This document shows, piece after piece, positions 1-10,000 of a DNA stretch of 64,000 nucleotides (within the stretch, counting starts at the first letter, position 1; each line of letters opens with the position of its first letter). A model generated the notes under the pieces. That model did no database searches. It worked only from the letters and a program-made list of their open reading frames with translations, and was not told where the DNA came from. The translations under genes were made by a program, and so were the position numbers. Source of the stretch: Ulota crispa (taxonomy: Eukaryota > Streptophyta > Bryopsida > Orthotrichales > Orthotrichaceae); assembly GCA_963920765.1 (NCBI GenBank), contig OY987247.1, positions 19,440,471 to 19,504,470 on the forward strand, read 5' to 3'.

Positions 1-85
1 AAAATTACACTTACAATTGTACAAGCAAAATGTACGTCATCTCCAACAAGGGGGGGCAATTGGCCAGATTTGTTCCACAAATGGC

Positions 86-236
86 AATTTTTAACTTTTT
101 TAAAAACTTAAAATTTAAAAAAAAAATGCCACCCAGGTGGAGCCCTGTGGAGCTGTGTGGGGTTTAGTCGGAGGGAGGGAGAGAAAATGAGGGGCAAGGA
201 GGCCTTTTATAGTTTTTTCTTTTTTCTTTTTTTGAG
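86..236. repeat. Left arm of a 1.5 kb inverted repeat
   Basis: This segment contains TGCCACCCAGGTGGAGCC, GGGTTTAG, GAGAAAATGAGGGG and GGCCTTTTATAG in that order, and it matches the reverse complement of about 1570-1700. The arms are roughly 80 percent alike by eye and enclose about 1.3 kb without a recognisable gene. This could be a long-terminal-inverted-repeat DNA transposon of the Mutator type or a simple inverted duplication; no target-site duplication was identified. Confidence 0.55.
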
Positions 237-1430
237 ATTTATCATTCCTATTTCTTAGATGATCTATTATGGATAATTTAGGCTGCTAATACATACTATC
301 TTACTAGTATGGCAACTTTTATTGTACCTGTGAAGTTTTTAAAATAAATTCTAGCCTTATGAACAAATAAGGTTACCAAATTTACTTTGAGTATACTAGA
401 GGATCTCACTTAGTCATAAGTAGATTAAATAAAACCAATAGGTTATGCTTGCTTAAAAAGCTACCTAAAAAGTACAGATTAAGCTCAGTGTATCCTACTA
501 AGCTAAACATGTATTCCAATATATATGGAATAAGCCAAGATTGGTTTTTGGGGATTTTTTAACCCATACGGTCTGAACACAAGATCAAGTGTCAAGTTGT
601 TTTTTTTTTTTAAAAGCAAAATCTATTTGCTTGCATCTCAATGGAGAAAATGAGGGGCCCAATTTCAAATTAAGTCCAAGCACCCCTTAAGCACGGGATT
701 GTTGCTATTAACGCGGGATTAGTTAAACTCTATTAGGGCTTGATCAAGCTTGCTAACCCTCGCTGCTTTGTATTTTTTGAGTCTCTTTTGCTGAATACCA
801 TTGGATACTAATGCTCTCCTTTGAGTATACTCTGAGTCTTCTGAGCATGACCTAGTTCTAAGCATGCTCTAGTTTGGGCGTGCTCAGGCGTGACAGCTGT
901 TGACTGAGCGTAGGAACTACAGCTTTTTGCTAAAAATATGGCTTCATCTTTTGCCTACTATCAGGTTTTGATTTTTTGTCTTAAAAATATTCTTTGCAGC
1001 TAACTCTTTATGGACTTGAGAGAGTGGGACAAGTTGCTTGTTGGATAGGTTTTTTATGTGAATATGATAACAAGTGATAGCAAGGCTGAGGACACCTTGC
1101 ATACGTACAAAAACAAACTAACTGTCTATTTTTGTGAGTGGCTGCAGGTGAGGCCCTTGTCATCGTAAACAATCTTAAAGACTTGCAGTAAATTTCCTTC
1201 CCTATACTCTTATTTGTCTACAATAGAAAAAAGTTTTGCATAAGTTGATAGTTTCTAGTACTAACTTCTAAGAAACTTATACAAGTTATATAAGCCTTTT
1301 TATGCATGAATAGGTATCTTGATACAAAGAGATTACTAATTTCATTGCTATATTGAGTATTGCATGGTTTTGAGAGCAATTTGTTGCTAAAAGTTTATGG
1401 TGATACTAAAAATGCATTAGAAAGGAGTAG
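237..1430. other. Interior of inverted repeat, no gene seen
   Basis: AT-rich sequence between the two inverted-repeat arms. No reading frame with recognisable protein similarity and no RNA gene was seen. It has a poly-T run near 600 and short runs of GAGTATACTCTGAG-like text near 810-850. Confidence 0.4.
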
Positions 1431-1494
1431 ATCAAAATAGCGCTCTTGAAGAAGAGATGTACCAAAAATTGTTTTTTTTTTTTTTCTGAACTTT

Positions 1495-1548
1495 TGTGTT
1501 TTGCCACGTGTCTTGACCTGCCCATGCAAGGACACGTGGCAAAACACA
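1495..1548. promoter_or_regulatory. Perfect 18-bp hairpin with a CACGTG core in each arm
   Basis: TGTGTTTTGCCACGTGTC at 1495-1512 is exactly reverse-complementary to 1531-1548, with an 18-nt loop. Each arm carries the palindromic G-box/ABRE core CACGTG, a known bZIP and bHLH site in plants. About 30 bp downstream lies a TATAAAA sequence at 1579-1585. Spacing and order resemble a compact promoter inside the right arm of the inverted repeat. That it works as a promoter is inference. Confidence 0.45.
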
Positions 1549-1555
1549 GAGTTTC

Positions 1556-1700
1556 AAAAAAAAAAAAAAAAAAAAAACTATAAAAGGCCTTCCTAACCCC
1601 TCATTTTCTCTTCCCACCCTCCCTCTAAACCCTGCACAGCTTTGTGGGGCTCCCCTTGGATGGCATTTTTTTAAATTTTAAATTAAACAAAAAAATAAAA
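1556..1700. repeat. Right arm of the inverted repeat, with TATA-like box
   Basis: It starts with a poly-A run, then CTATAAAAGG at 1578-1587, then a C/T-rich stretch, and matches the reverse complement of the left arm at 86-236. The TATAAAA therefore has a mirror copy (CCTTTTATAG) in the left arm pointing outward from the unit, while this one also points outward. Followed to about 1800 by A/T homopolymer-rich filler. Confidence 0.5.
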
Positions 1701-1979
1701 ACAAAAATAAAATTAAAAATTAAAAAAATGTTTAAAAAAGTTTTTTTTTTTTTTTTTAAGTTTTAAAAAGTTTTAAAAGTTTTAAAAAGTTAAAAACCCC
1801 ACCCACGGAGCTTTGCAAGGTTAGCTTGGACATCTAAGTTGTAGTTGGTTGCATGGAGAGTGCACTTGGTCAAGTGCAAAAATAGTTAATTGTGTGTAAA
1901 TGTGCTAAAAACACTTAGCAATGAGTACATGGAGATGTAGGCAACATAAAAGAAGACTCTAGAACAATATTTGCACTTC

Positions 1980-2815
1980 TAGAATTTACAATAGCTGCCA
2001 TTTTTATATGACTAGTGGTAGTCATTTCAACACTTGTTTATGACTCTATATAGTCAAGTTGATAAATTATATGGCTTTAATTTTAGAACTACAATTACAT
2101 TTGCCAAGACATGTTAAAAAATTATATGAATAATAGTAGTCATTGAATACTCATATTTGACTACATGTAGTTAATGGTTTAAAATAAGTGTGCTTGGAAA
2201 AGTGCATGATTCTTGTCGGAGTTGACTAAGCACTATCACATGTGATAGTTGTTGATGAATGAGTGCAAGCATATTTTATCCTACATAATTCATTATCTAA
2301 TTTAGTCATAATCTATCTATATATGACTATAAGAAAACATATTGTCTAAAATTATGACTATAAATAGTCACTGCTAATCATTATTAAGTTAAATCTAAGA
2401 TTATATACAAATTTGACTAGAATGAATTATACAATATTCAAAAAATTACTTACCATAGTCATGGTAATTATGATTTTTTTCCAAATATAGGACTAAATAC
2501 TTTCAAAATATTTTGTCTTGTACCACTGAACATGACTACATATGGTCATAACTACATGACAATAGATAGTCATATTAGTCATAAAAATATGACTATGCAT
2601 AGTCACAAGATTGAGAACTCCAAGCCAAGTTCCAATTGAGGTTCCAAACACCATTAGGAAAATCCTATTTGAAATAATTGGCCAGTCATTTGACTGCCAA
2701 TAAAATGTCCAATATGACTTGTTTGAGATGACTAGCCACTAGTCTAGTCAACTTTTGGTTTTTTGCCCACATGTAGTCATAAATGGTAGTCAAAAAGGCC
2801 CTTTTCCTTGTAGTG
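1980..2815. mobile_element. CACTA-type element terminus with subterminal repeats
   Basis: The segment ends at 2815 in CCTTTTCCTTGTAGTG, the reverse complement of CACTACAAGGAAAAGG, which is a typical CACTA (En/Spm) terminal inverted repeat. The 800 bp before it are dense in short direct and inverted copies of ATGACTA/TAGTCAT, as expected for subterminal transposase-binding repeats. The opposite terminus was not found, so only one end is supported; the element may be truncated or its other end may be degraded. Confidence 0.6.
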
Positions 2816-3635
2816 ACTCTAAATGCAGGAGTCTACCATATTAAGCTAACATCCAACCTCTAAACCTATATTTCTTGAGTACATGAGTAGAACATAATTC
2901 TAGAGAATTGCAAGCATGAATGTGCTAGCATCACAATAGTTGTTACTAAAATATATTCAATGGAAGAGAGTCTTTGTAACTATTCTCACAATGCTAATGT
3001 ACTAGCATAATTATGTTTCACAATCCTATAGGAGTTGTCAAAATTTATTTGATTATTCATATAAGTACATATGAAGATTATCAAAGACAATACAATTCCA
3101 AAAATTTCTACTTGAAACCATCTAATTTATTCTCAATTATTAAATAAAACTTTGGAATTCAAAATCGCAATATGTAAGAGGTTGATGTTGAAAACATGTT
3201 CAATGACATTTTTGTTTTATAGCTTGCACAATAATGTAGTGATTTCTAGATGTTACGTGCTAGCTTTCTTGTTTTTGTATAGGCCCATCCATAAAAAATG
3301 GCAGGAGCTTCATTGAACATGTACAAAAATAAGATTTAATTCTTGAAACATAATTGAGAGTAGCAAGAGAACAAAATTTCAATACATCTTGATGCCCTTG
3401 TAACAAATTTCATAGAGGCAAACAATATAGTGTAGAATCCATTTGACAATATTTATGCCTCAACAAGAAAGATCTTTTTCTAATGCATTCTATGGTAGGA
3501 GGAGACACTTAAAGAGGATATCTTGAACAAGGGATTTAGATGAATGCATCTAGTGATAGAGTGTCAAAGATTAATATTTATGATGATTATAACTTGCAAA
3601 ATGAATTTGACAAGCACATGGATCAATTCCACTAC
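2816..3635. other. AT-rich interval, no gene seen
   Basis: No coding similarity was recognised between the CACTA terminus and the first miniature element. It may be decayed upstream sequence of the tnp2 relic that follows. Confidence 0.35.
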
Positions 3636-3781
3636 CACTAGTAGAAAAACAGGTTCTAAATGACTAGGTGACAACAACTAAACCACAACTGCACCAACTA
3701 TACAACAACTACAAAATGACTTATGCAGTTGTGGTTTAGTTGTTGTCCCTAAGTTATTTAGGACCTGTTTTTCTACTAGTG
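3636..3781. mobile_element. 146-bp CACTA-type miniature element (MITE)
   Basis: It begins CACTAGTAGAAAAACAGGT and ends with its exact reverse complement, ACCTGTTTTTCTACTAGTG. The interior also repeats GTTGTGGTTTAGTTGTTGT in inverted form, so almost the whole unit folds back. The flanking triplets are TAC and AAC, an imperfect 3-bp duplication. It lies within or next to a decayed tnp2 sequence, so it is a later insertion. Both ends are of the CACTA class. Confidence 0.75.
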
Positions 3782-3789
3782 AACGTCCA

Positions 3790-5470
3790 GCAGTAGCTTC
3801 TTGACAATCTTGACACAAGTAACCACCTCTGCAAGGACGTATTGCCAATTGGCAAACATGCCTTGAAAGAGGAATTTTTATTGAATAAAACAAAGGCAAT
3901 GAAGATGTCATTTAAAAAGGCTATATGACATGTTTACAAAGGTGTAAATGTCCTTGTTATTTTGGCAACCATTGTCTTGATTAACATGGCATTCATACAC
4001 GGCATTAGCAATGCGTATGTGGACAAACTCATGAATTATTTATCCACATTATTGCTACCAGCTGCAAATCAGCCGCCAAAAATTCATTATGAGGCAAAAA
4101 TTGATCAAAAAATTAGGTCTAAATTCCAACATAATACATGCATGTTCTAGTAGATGTGCGTTGTTCCATGAGAGCATAGCCAAATTGATGTATTGTCCCA
4201 ATACGAATTGTGGTAAATTCCAATATGTACATGACTCAAAAAGTTATTCTTGCAAAAGCTCACTACAAGGAAAATTGTCCAAAATGACAAGAGCATGTTC
4301 AAATCAACACGGCCAAATCTACAAAAATTGTCCAATTTGACAATCTTTATCATTTTGGACACATTTAGTCAATTTGGACTTGTCAATTAGGACACAATTT
4401 CTTGTAGTAATCAGTACATTATTTTCCTCCCATCCCAAGGTGGCTTGAGCATGTATTATTCACCAGCAATTATAGAGATCCTCCAATGTCATTTAAAGCA
4501 TCCAAACAAAAATGATGAATTCATAAAGTCAATGGTTGATAGTCTAATGTGGAAGCATGCATAAGTCAAAGTAGACCTAAACTTGCTATAGAGGTGAGAA
4601 TCTAAGGTTTGGAATGTCTACAGACAAGGTGAATCCATTTGCTCATAATAATACAAGTCATTCTATATAAACAAAAACTTTGTTGAAGTCAATTTAAACT
4701 ATGTGATGTTTTTTTGCTTTTCATGTAGAAATTTGCATAGCTTAATGCAACTTTTGTGTTAAAAGCAAGAAAACATCATTTGGATTATGTTGACTACAAC
4801 AATGTTCTTTTCTAGTATATGTGGCCTATTTTAATGCTATATACAAATTGCCTCCATATTTTGTTAATAAATATTTCTTCATCAATTGAGTATTCTAGTC
4901 TTAGAGAAACTGCCTCCCATAAACAAAAACATAGATGTCTTCATATGTCCATTAATTGATGAGTTACAAGAGCTATAGGTGGGAGTGACAGCCCAAGAAT
5001 TTTCAAAGCCTCCAAGATTACAACAATTCATCCTAAGGAGTATATTGTTGTGGACAGTACTACAAGAAGAAAAATTTGTTGAAGTCTACATAACTAAATG
5101 ATATTTTCTTGCTTCTAACGCAAAAATTTGCATTATTCTTCTAGTGTAACAAACTATCTTGCATACAAATTGATATTTGGATTGTGTACACATGGATACA
5201 AAACATTCATTGTATGAGGGTTTGTAAATGAAGCTAGATGTGCTATATTGAGTAACAAATTAGACTCTTATGAAAAAGCAAAAGATAGGAAGCTTGTTTA
5301 TGGTAGTAGCAATAAGTGGACCAAAGGTTCACATCCATATCACAAAGACCTACAATTTGATGGGATGGTGGAGGAAATATCATTTTGACGAGGATGAATG
5401 TTAAACAAGAAAAAACATGTGGCAAAGAGGTTAATGCATGGTTGAGTGGCTCAAAATTGTGTCACACTAT
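3790..5470 (+). pseudogene. Decayed CACTA tnp2 transposase relic
   Basis: Translated pieces follow the order of plant tnp2 transposases. Around 3960-4090 the peptide has LLLPAANQPPKIHYEAK, matching the tnp2 segment before the zinc-ribbon-like region. Around 4150-4240 there is RCALFHESIAKLMYCP followed by a Cys, as in the CxxC region. Near 4430 there is FPPIPRW-like text, and near 5260-5370 GSHPYHKDLQFDG matches the usual HP-R-FDG motif. Frame changes and stops are frequent and a 149-bp miniature element interrupts it at 4261-4409. Function is lost. Its relation to the CACTA terminus at 2815 is unknown; they may belong to different insertions. Confidence 0.6.
4261..4409. mobile_element. 149-bp CACTA-type miniature element inside tnp2 relic
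   Basis: It starts CACTACAAGGAAAATTGTCC and ends GGACACAATTTCTTGTAGTA, imperfect inverted repeats of the CACTA class. Inside are several copies of TTGTCCAAAATGACA and its complement. The last base differs from the canonical TAGTG and no clean 3-bp duplication is visible, so this copy is older or slightly mis-bounded. The left part is distinct from the MITE at 3636, so two subfamilies are present. Confidence 0.6.
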
Positions 5471-6119
5471 CAAAAACTGCTTACACCCACTTTTCAAATG
5501 CCTAAAACATACATTGGAAATTTTCAAAAAAGAAATAAAGTTCATTGTAGAGAATTAAACTTCATTGTGACTAAATTGATGTTGTTAAGTTTTATATAAG
5601 CATTTTATGGAAGTGTGGAGGACTTTTGAAAAAACATGAGTGTGACAATTTTGTTGTCAACAAATATTTCTTTGATTTTTTTAAGATAGTTTAGTTATCA
5701 CTAAGAGAATACACTAGAATGTGATTCTAATGGGTGTTTGGGTAAAATTTTAAGAAATCATAATCTTGTTTTGTAAATGTGTATTGAATGTTTGCAAAGG
5801 ATTTTTTAATGCCTTTTTTTAACCTTAGATTTTACAAAGTCCTTTTCTTCTTTGTCTTTTTTTTACCAATTTTTTTTCAAATTGATTACTTTTCTAAATT
5901 TTAGAATTGCTTTTAACAATAAAGACATCTTGAATAACTTTCATTGATTTAAGTTTAAGCCTAAAAGCAGCACAGCCTGCAGTGGATAACCTCAACAAAG
6001 AACAAATTTAGAAACATTAAACCGTCAACTTAGGCAATGAGCCTATTAAAGCCCTAAAGAGGCTACTCAATTGCAAGGACACTTTATGCAATTACAAGTT
6101 GACACTTGAATTAAAATCC
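5471..6119. other. No recognisable feature
   Basis: AT-rich sequence between the tnp2 relic and the first TTAA-flanked terminus. No gene, RNA or structured repeat was recognised. Confidence 0.35.
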
Positions 6120-6330
6120 TTAACCCCTAAAAGACCATTGTCCATTTGGGGGACAAATGAGATTTCAAGCAAGTACCTATGGTCTCAAATTTTGTCCTGA
6201 TTTTTAAAAAAAAATTTTGAAGATAGGAAAACACATTAGCTTTTGGGAAATATAAATTTTATTCCAATCAATGCTAAGGAGAAAAAGTTATGCCCAAATA
6301 AGCAAAAATTTGGAGGGTCTAGGCAGCAAA
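6120..6330. mobile_element. One terminus of a TTAA-flanked element
   Basis: TTAA at 6120-6123 is followed by CCCCTAAAAGACCATTGTCC and then GGGGGACAAATGAGATTTC and AAGTACCTATGG. These are the same terminal motifs, in the same order, as the ends of the elements at 7182, 22830 and 26885. Similarity fades after about 6210. No partner terminus is seen before 7182, so this is either a half element or the outer end of a composite reaching 7890. Confidence 0.55.
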
Positions 6331-6417
6331 AAAAAGTTTACAAAAACTTGATTTCTTTTAATAGTTTTTTTTCTTGTAGATTATACCTTCATTTACATCT
6401 GAAGCTTTGATTCATTC

Positions 6418-6712
6418 CATTCTGAAGCATATCCAATTTTTGCACAACAGGCATATGAAGATCCTCGGGAAGCTACTGGTCGTATTGTATGTGCTAATTG
6501 TCATCTGGCTAAAAAATCTGTTGATATTGAAGTTCCTCAATCTATATTGCCAGATACTGTATTTGAAGCTGTTGTTAAAATTCCTTATGATATGCAAATA
6601 AAACAAGTCCTTGCTAATGGTAAAAAAGGAGCATTAAATGTAGGAGCTGTACTTATTTTACCAAAAGGATTTGAATTAGCACCTTCGGATCGTATTCCTC
6701 CAGAAATGAAAA
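6418..6712 (+). pseudogene. petA: Nuclear insertion of plastid petA (cytochrome f) fragment
   Basis: The reading frame encodes about 95 residues of cytochrome f, the c-type haem protein of the chloroplast cytochrome b6f complex. It starts at the mature N-terminus ([14 protein letters not shown]) and includes the haem-binding CANCH motif, then [20 protein letters not shown] and ends at SDRIPPEMK. The full protein is about 320 residues, so this is the N-terminal third of the mature domain with neither transit sequence nor C-terminal membrane anchor. The frame is free of stops. Codons are A/T-ending as in plastid genes. Similarity starts and stops abruptly, and the flanks are not petA or plastid neighbours, so this is a plastid-to-nucleus transfer (NUPT) and not a working gene. 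Confidence 0.9.
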
Positions 6713-7177
6713 CCCACACTGAGAAAACGCATGAAAATACGGAACGATCCATCACAAATAACGTATCTAGACTCAGAGATCAAAGCCGGGCAAGGAATTA
6801 AAGTTTGTTGGTGTGTTAACGCAGAGCAACTAAAGAACTGGGTTTGAAGAAAGGATGGCATGGAAATGACCAATTAGTGTGACTACAAGCAATTTATCAT
6901 TGCCCCATATACCCATGTGGAAACTCGATACCTCAATGATGGAATGGATAGTAGTGGAAATATTAGTAGCTTTTAGTTTGGACTAGTTATGAGAGAGTTA
7001 TGGACAATCTTGTTTTTTGGGCACCTCAAGCATCCTCTTGAAAAAAGCACTTACAAACTTCATCTTTGAATGCAAATTTAACATTTTTGCAAAGGAAACT
7101 ATTGAAGAGGTTGAAGATTGCCTGCTAGAACAATCTCACCATTGGGATTATTGTGTTTCAATTCAATTGCAAGGTTA
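6713..7177. other. No recognisable feature
   Basis: Unassigned sequence between the petA fragment and the TTAA element at 7182. No gene, RNA or repeat was recognised. Confidence 0.3.
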
Positions 7178-7181
7178 TTAA

Positions 7182-7890
7182 CCCCGAAAGGACCAAAGGC
7201 CCTTTTGGTGGACAAATGGGATTTCGGGTAGGTACCTATGGCTAAATTACTTTGCGTGATTTATTGAAACTTTTATTAAAGGTGAGGAATTCAAAGATCT
7301 ACATGGAAATGTAATTTGTTCTTCATTTTGACATTTATTGAAGAAGCTAAAAATAAATTTATGGAAAACAAGGGACCCCGGGTAGCCCAAAAATTTCTTT
7401 AAAAATTGCGTTTTTTTTCAAATAAAAATCTGAAAAAAGTTCTTTAGACTTCTATAAACGTGGGGAGCTTTAAATTATTCAATTTTGATAGTTGAGATGA
7501 AAGTTATGAGAAGTTTTAGTTTGCTGGTAGATGTGGTTTAGAGCTAAACCACACCTGCAAACTAAAACTTTTCATAACTTTCATCTCAGCTATCAAAATC
7601 AAATGATTCAAAGCTCTCCACATTTGTATAAGTCTAAAGAACCTATTTCAGATTTTTATTTGAGAAAAACACAATTTCTAAAGAAGCTTTTGGACTACCC
7701 AGGGTCCCTTGTTTTCCATAAATTTATTTTTAGCTTCTTCAATAAATGTCAGAATGAAGAACAAATTACATTCCCATGTAGATCTTTGAATTCCTCACTT
7801 TCAATAAAAGTTTCAGAAAATCACGCAAAGTAGTTAGGTACATGCTCAAAATCCCATTTGTCCCTCAAACGGACAATGGTCCTTTAGGGG
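7182..7890. mobile_element. 709-bp near-perfect palindromic element flanked by TTAA
   Basis: TTAA at 7178-7181 and again at 7891-7894 flank the unit exactly. It starts CCCCGAAAGGACCAAAGGCC and ends GGACAATGGTCCTTTAGGGG. The whole length folds on itself: arms of about 350 bp meet near 7540 with almost no spacer (GTGGTTTAG next to CTAAACCAC). The TTAA duplication and CCC...GGG ends are hallmarks of piggyBac-superfamily non-autonomous elements, though piggyBac itself has short terminal repeats, so the full-length palindrome is unusual. The apparent 100-codon reading frame inside it is a by-product of the palindrome and has no recognisable similarity. Confidence 0.8.
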
Positions 7891-7894
7891 TTAA

Positions 7895-9163
7895 CAATGT
7901 AAGTTTTTGTTCAATCTCAAGCCTTCTTCTATTTAATGTTTTTTTAAGAATGAAAATTAAGTATTTTTTATTTTGATTTTTTGCCAAAGATTCTCAACTC
8001 AATTCCCTTCCTTGAAGAAATAAACCTCAAAACTCCATGGTGCAAAAAATTTTAGTTAAAAAAGTTTAAAGTCAAATAATCTAATCGTGCAAGGTGCAAA
8101 AAAGCTTGTCTTTTTCACTTTAAACACAAATATCTTGCAAGTTGTGAGGTTAAAGTTTTAAAGTTTTGAATGATACATTCTTATACAAGTCTAGTACAAG
8201 ATCCTACAGTCAAATATGCAAAAAGACCAATTTTCAGATTTTTTTACTCTTTGCCATAGAAGTGGCAATTTTGAGTATCTTTTGACAAAATAAAAGCCAT
8301 GGTCCTTTAATCAACATAAAAGACTTTGAGGACAAGGACTTTTGCCAAAATTGAGCAATTCAACCATGCATTAACTCAAAGAACATCTTATGTAGCCAAT
8401 AAAAGAAGGCAAGGTGCAAAAAATGACTGAGTTTGTTCCCATGGAGTCAACAAAAGATTGTACTTCATGAATAGCCTTGTTAGACAATGAGTTTATTTAT
8501 ATATTTATTTTGTGTTGCACATCAATGCCTTGTGTGTTCCACATTATCAAATATGTACATGTTGACATTTGGAGTTTGTTAAATTTTGAACATGAGTGGA
8601 ATTTGTGCTTAGTGAGTCTTCATGTGCTAGATGCTAAAGTGTAAATGAACATGCAAAACCATCAGCAAAAGCCAAAGTGTGACATTAGAAGTTCTTCTCA
8701 CACATATTCTTTACAATAGATTACACAAATTATGCCTTGGTGGACACAATGTATATGCTAATAAATTAGACATGAATGTGCAATGAAACAAAGGAAATTT
8801 TGATTAGAGTCACTGATGGAGTAGAAAAGAGTACAAATATTTTATAATCTTGATTAAATTGTGGAATACCCTAGTAGAAATATGAAAGATTCTTATTACA
8901 ATAAGAACTATTTAGTTGAAGTGCTAATGAATAAATGAATAAAGGGAAATTTTAAAAATAGTTTGAACAATTGGTTGTATATTGAAAATAGGCCTCAAAA
9001 TTAAAAAATACAAAAAAGCAAGCCTCATTAGGATCCGTGAAAATATTTGAGTTTTTTTTGTTGATTTCCTTTAATTCCCAAACGGTTTATCATGGAACCT
9101 TTTTTGTTATCTCCTCTATTTTATATTATAAATATATGAACTTTTGATTTTCAACTAGTCTTT
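7895..9163. other. No gene; part is a dispersed repeat
   Basis: No coding similarity was seen. The last 180 bp (about 8985-9163) are a reverse-complement relative of 34485-34670, sharing text such as TTCCCAAACGGTTTATCATGG with diverged positions. That dispersed repeat is interrupted here by the palindrome at 9166. Confidence 0.4.
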
Positions 9164-9165
9164 TA

Positions 9166-9879
9166 GCCAATGTTTACAAATTGCAAACATTTTTTTCTCC
9201 TTTTAATCAACTAGCTTTGAGTTGGCTGCCAATTCTTCTTGAACCTTAAGCCTCATCACATATAAAAAGTAGGCCTTACAACTAAGGTGGCCAAAATTTT
9301 GTGCTTGATAATTTATGGGAACTGATGTGGGCACACTTGAGATTTGATATATGAACACTAGGGAAGGGGTAAATTTCAAATATTCATCATCAAAAGGTTG
9401 GATTTGAAAAATTTGAATCTAGATTTGGATTAAGAGACCTTGATGTAGTCTAGTACTATAAAGGTAGTTACAATTAAACAACTTCTAGTGGAAAAGCTTA
9501 ACTAGGGGGTAATTATAACTTTATCCTTGTTTGTAAGAAAAGCTAAGCTTTTCTTGTGGATTTTTTTTAATTGTAATTTCTTTTGTAGTACTAGACTATA
9601 TCAAGGTCTCTAAATCCAAGTCTGATTTCAAATTTTCCAAAATTTAACTTTTTAATGATAAATATTTGAAATTTACCCCTTCCTTAGTGTTCATGTATCA
9701 AACCTTGAGTGTGCCCACATCAATTTCCATAAATTAACATGCACAATATTTTGGCCACCTTAGTTGCAAGGCCTACTTTTTATATATGATGAGGCCTAAG
9801 GTTCAAGAAGAATTGGCAGCCAGTTCAAAACTAGTTGATTGAAATGAAAAAAAATTGTTTATAGTTTGTAAACAATGGC
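9166..9879. mobile_element. 714-bp palindromic element at a TA target
   Basis: It begins GCCAATGTTTACAAA and ends TTTGTAAACAATGGC; each end abuts TA (9164-9165 and 9880-9881). Arms of about 330 bp are inverted copies, with shared blocks such as GAAGAATTGGCAGCC, AAGTAGGCCT and GTGTGCCCACAT in both orientations. The two flanks, when joined, match a continuous stretch at about 34470-34490 on the opposite strand, so this is an insertion and that locus approximates its empty site. A TA target suggests a Tc1/mariner-like family. No coding capacity. Confidence 0.75.
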
Positions 9880-9881
9880 TA

Positions 9882-10000
9882 ACACAGGTAAAAAATAGAG
9901 TCCTGTATGACTACTACAAATGACTAAAACATGAGTCATTCATTGTTGAAAGACTATATCATGACTAGTCTCATTTGGTTGCGATTTAGTCATTCTATAG
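9882..10000. repeat. Dispersed repeat, right flank of the palindrome
   Basis: AGGTAAAAAATAGAGTCCTG and the following ATGACTAAAACATGAGTCAT-like text correspond, in reverse complement, to about 34380-34475. Together with 8985-9163 it forms one ancestral repeat split by the element at 9166-9879. Confidence 0.5.

Noticed and set aside
6407-6606. 64-codon frames on both strands over petA
   Set aside because: They are shadows of the cytochrome f frame.
7531-7833. 100-codon frame in the palindrome, with similar frames at 22894 and 23253
   Set aside because: The similar frames are arms of the same TTAA element family in both orientations; no transposase motif or codon bias.
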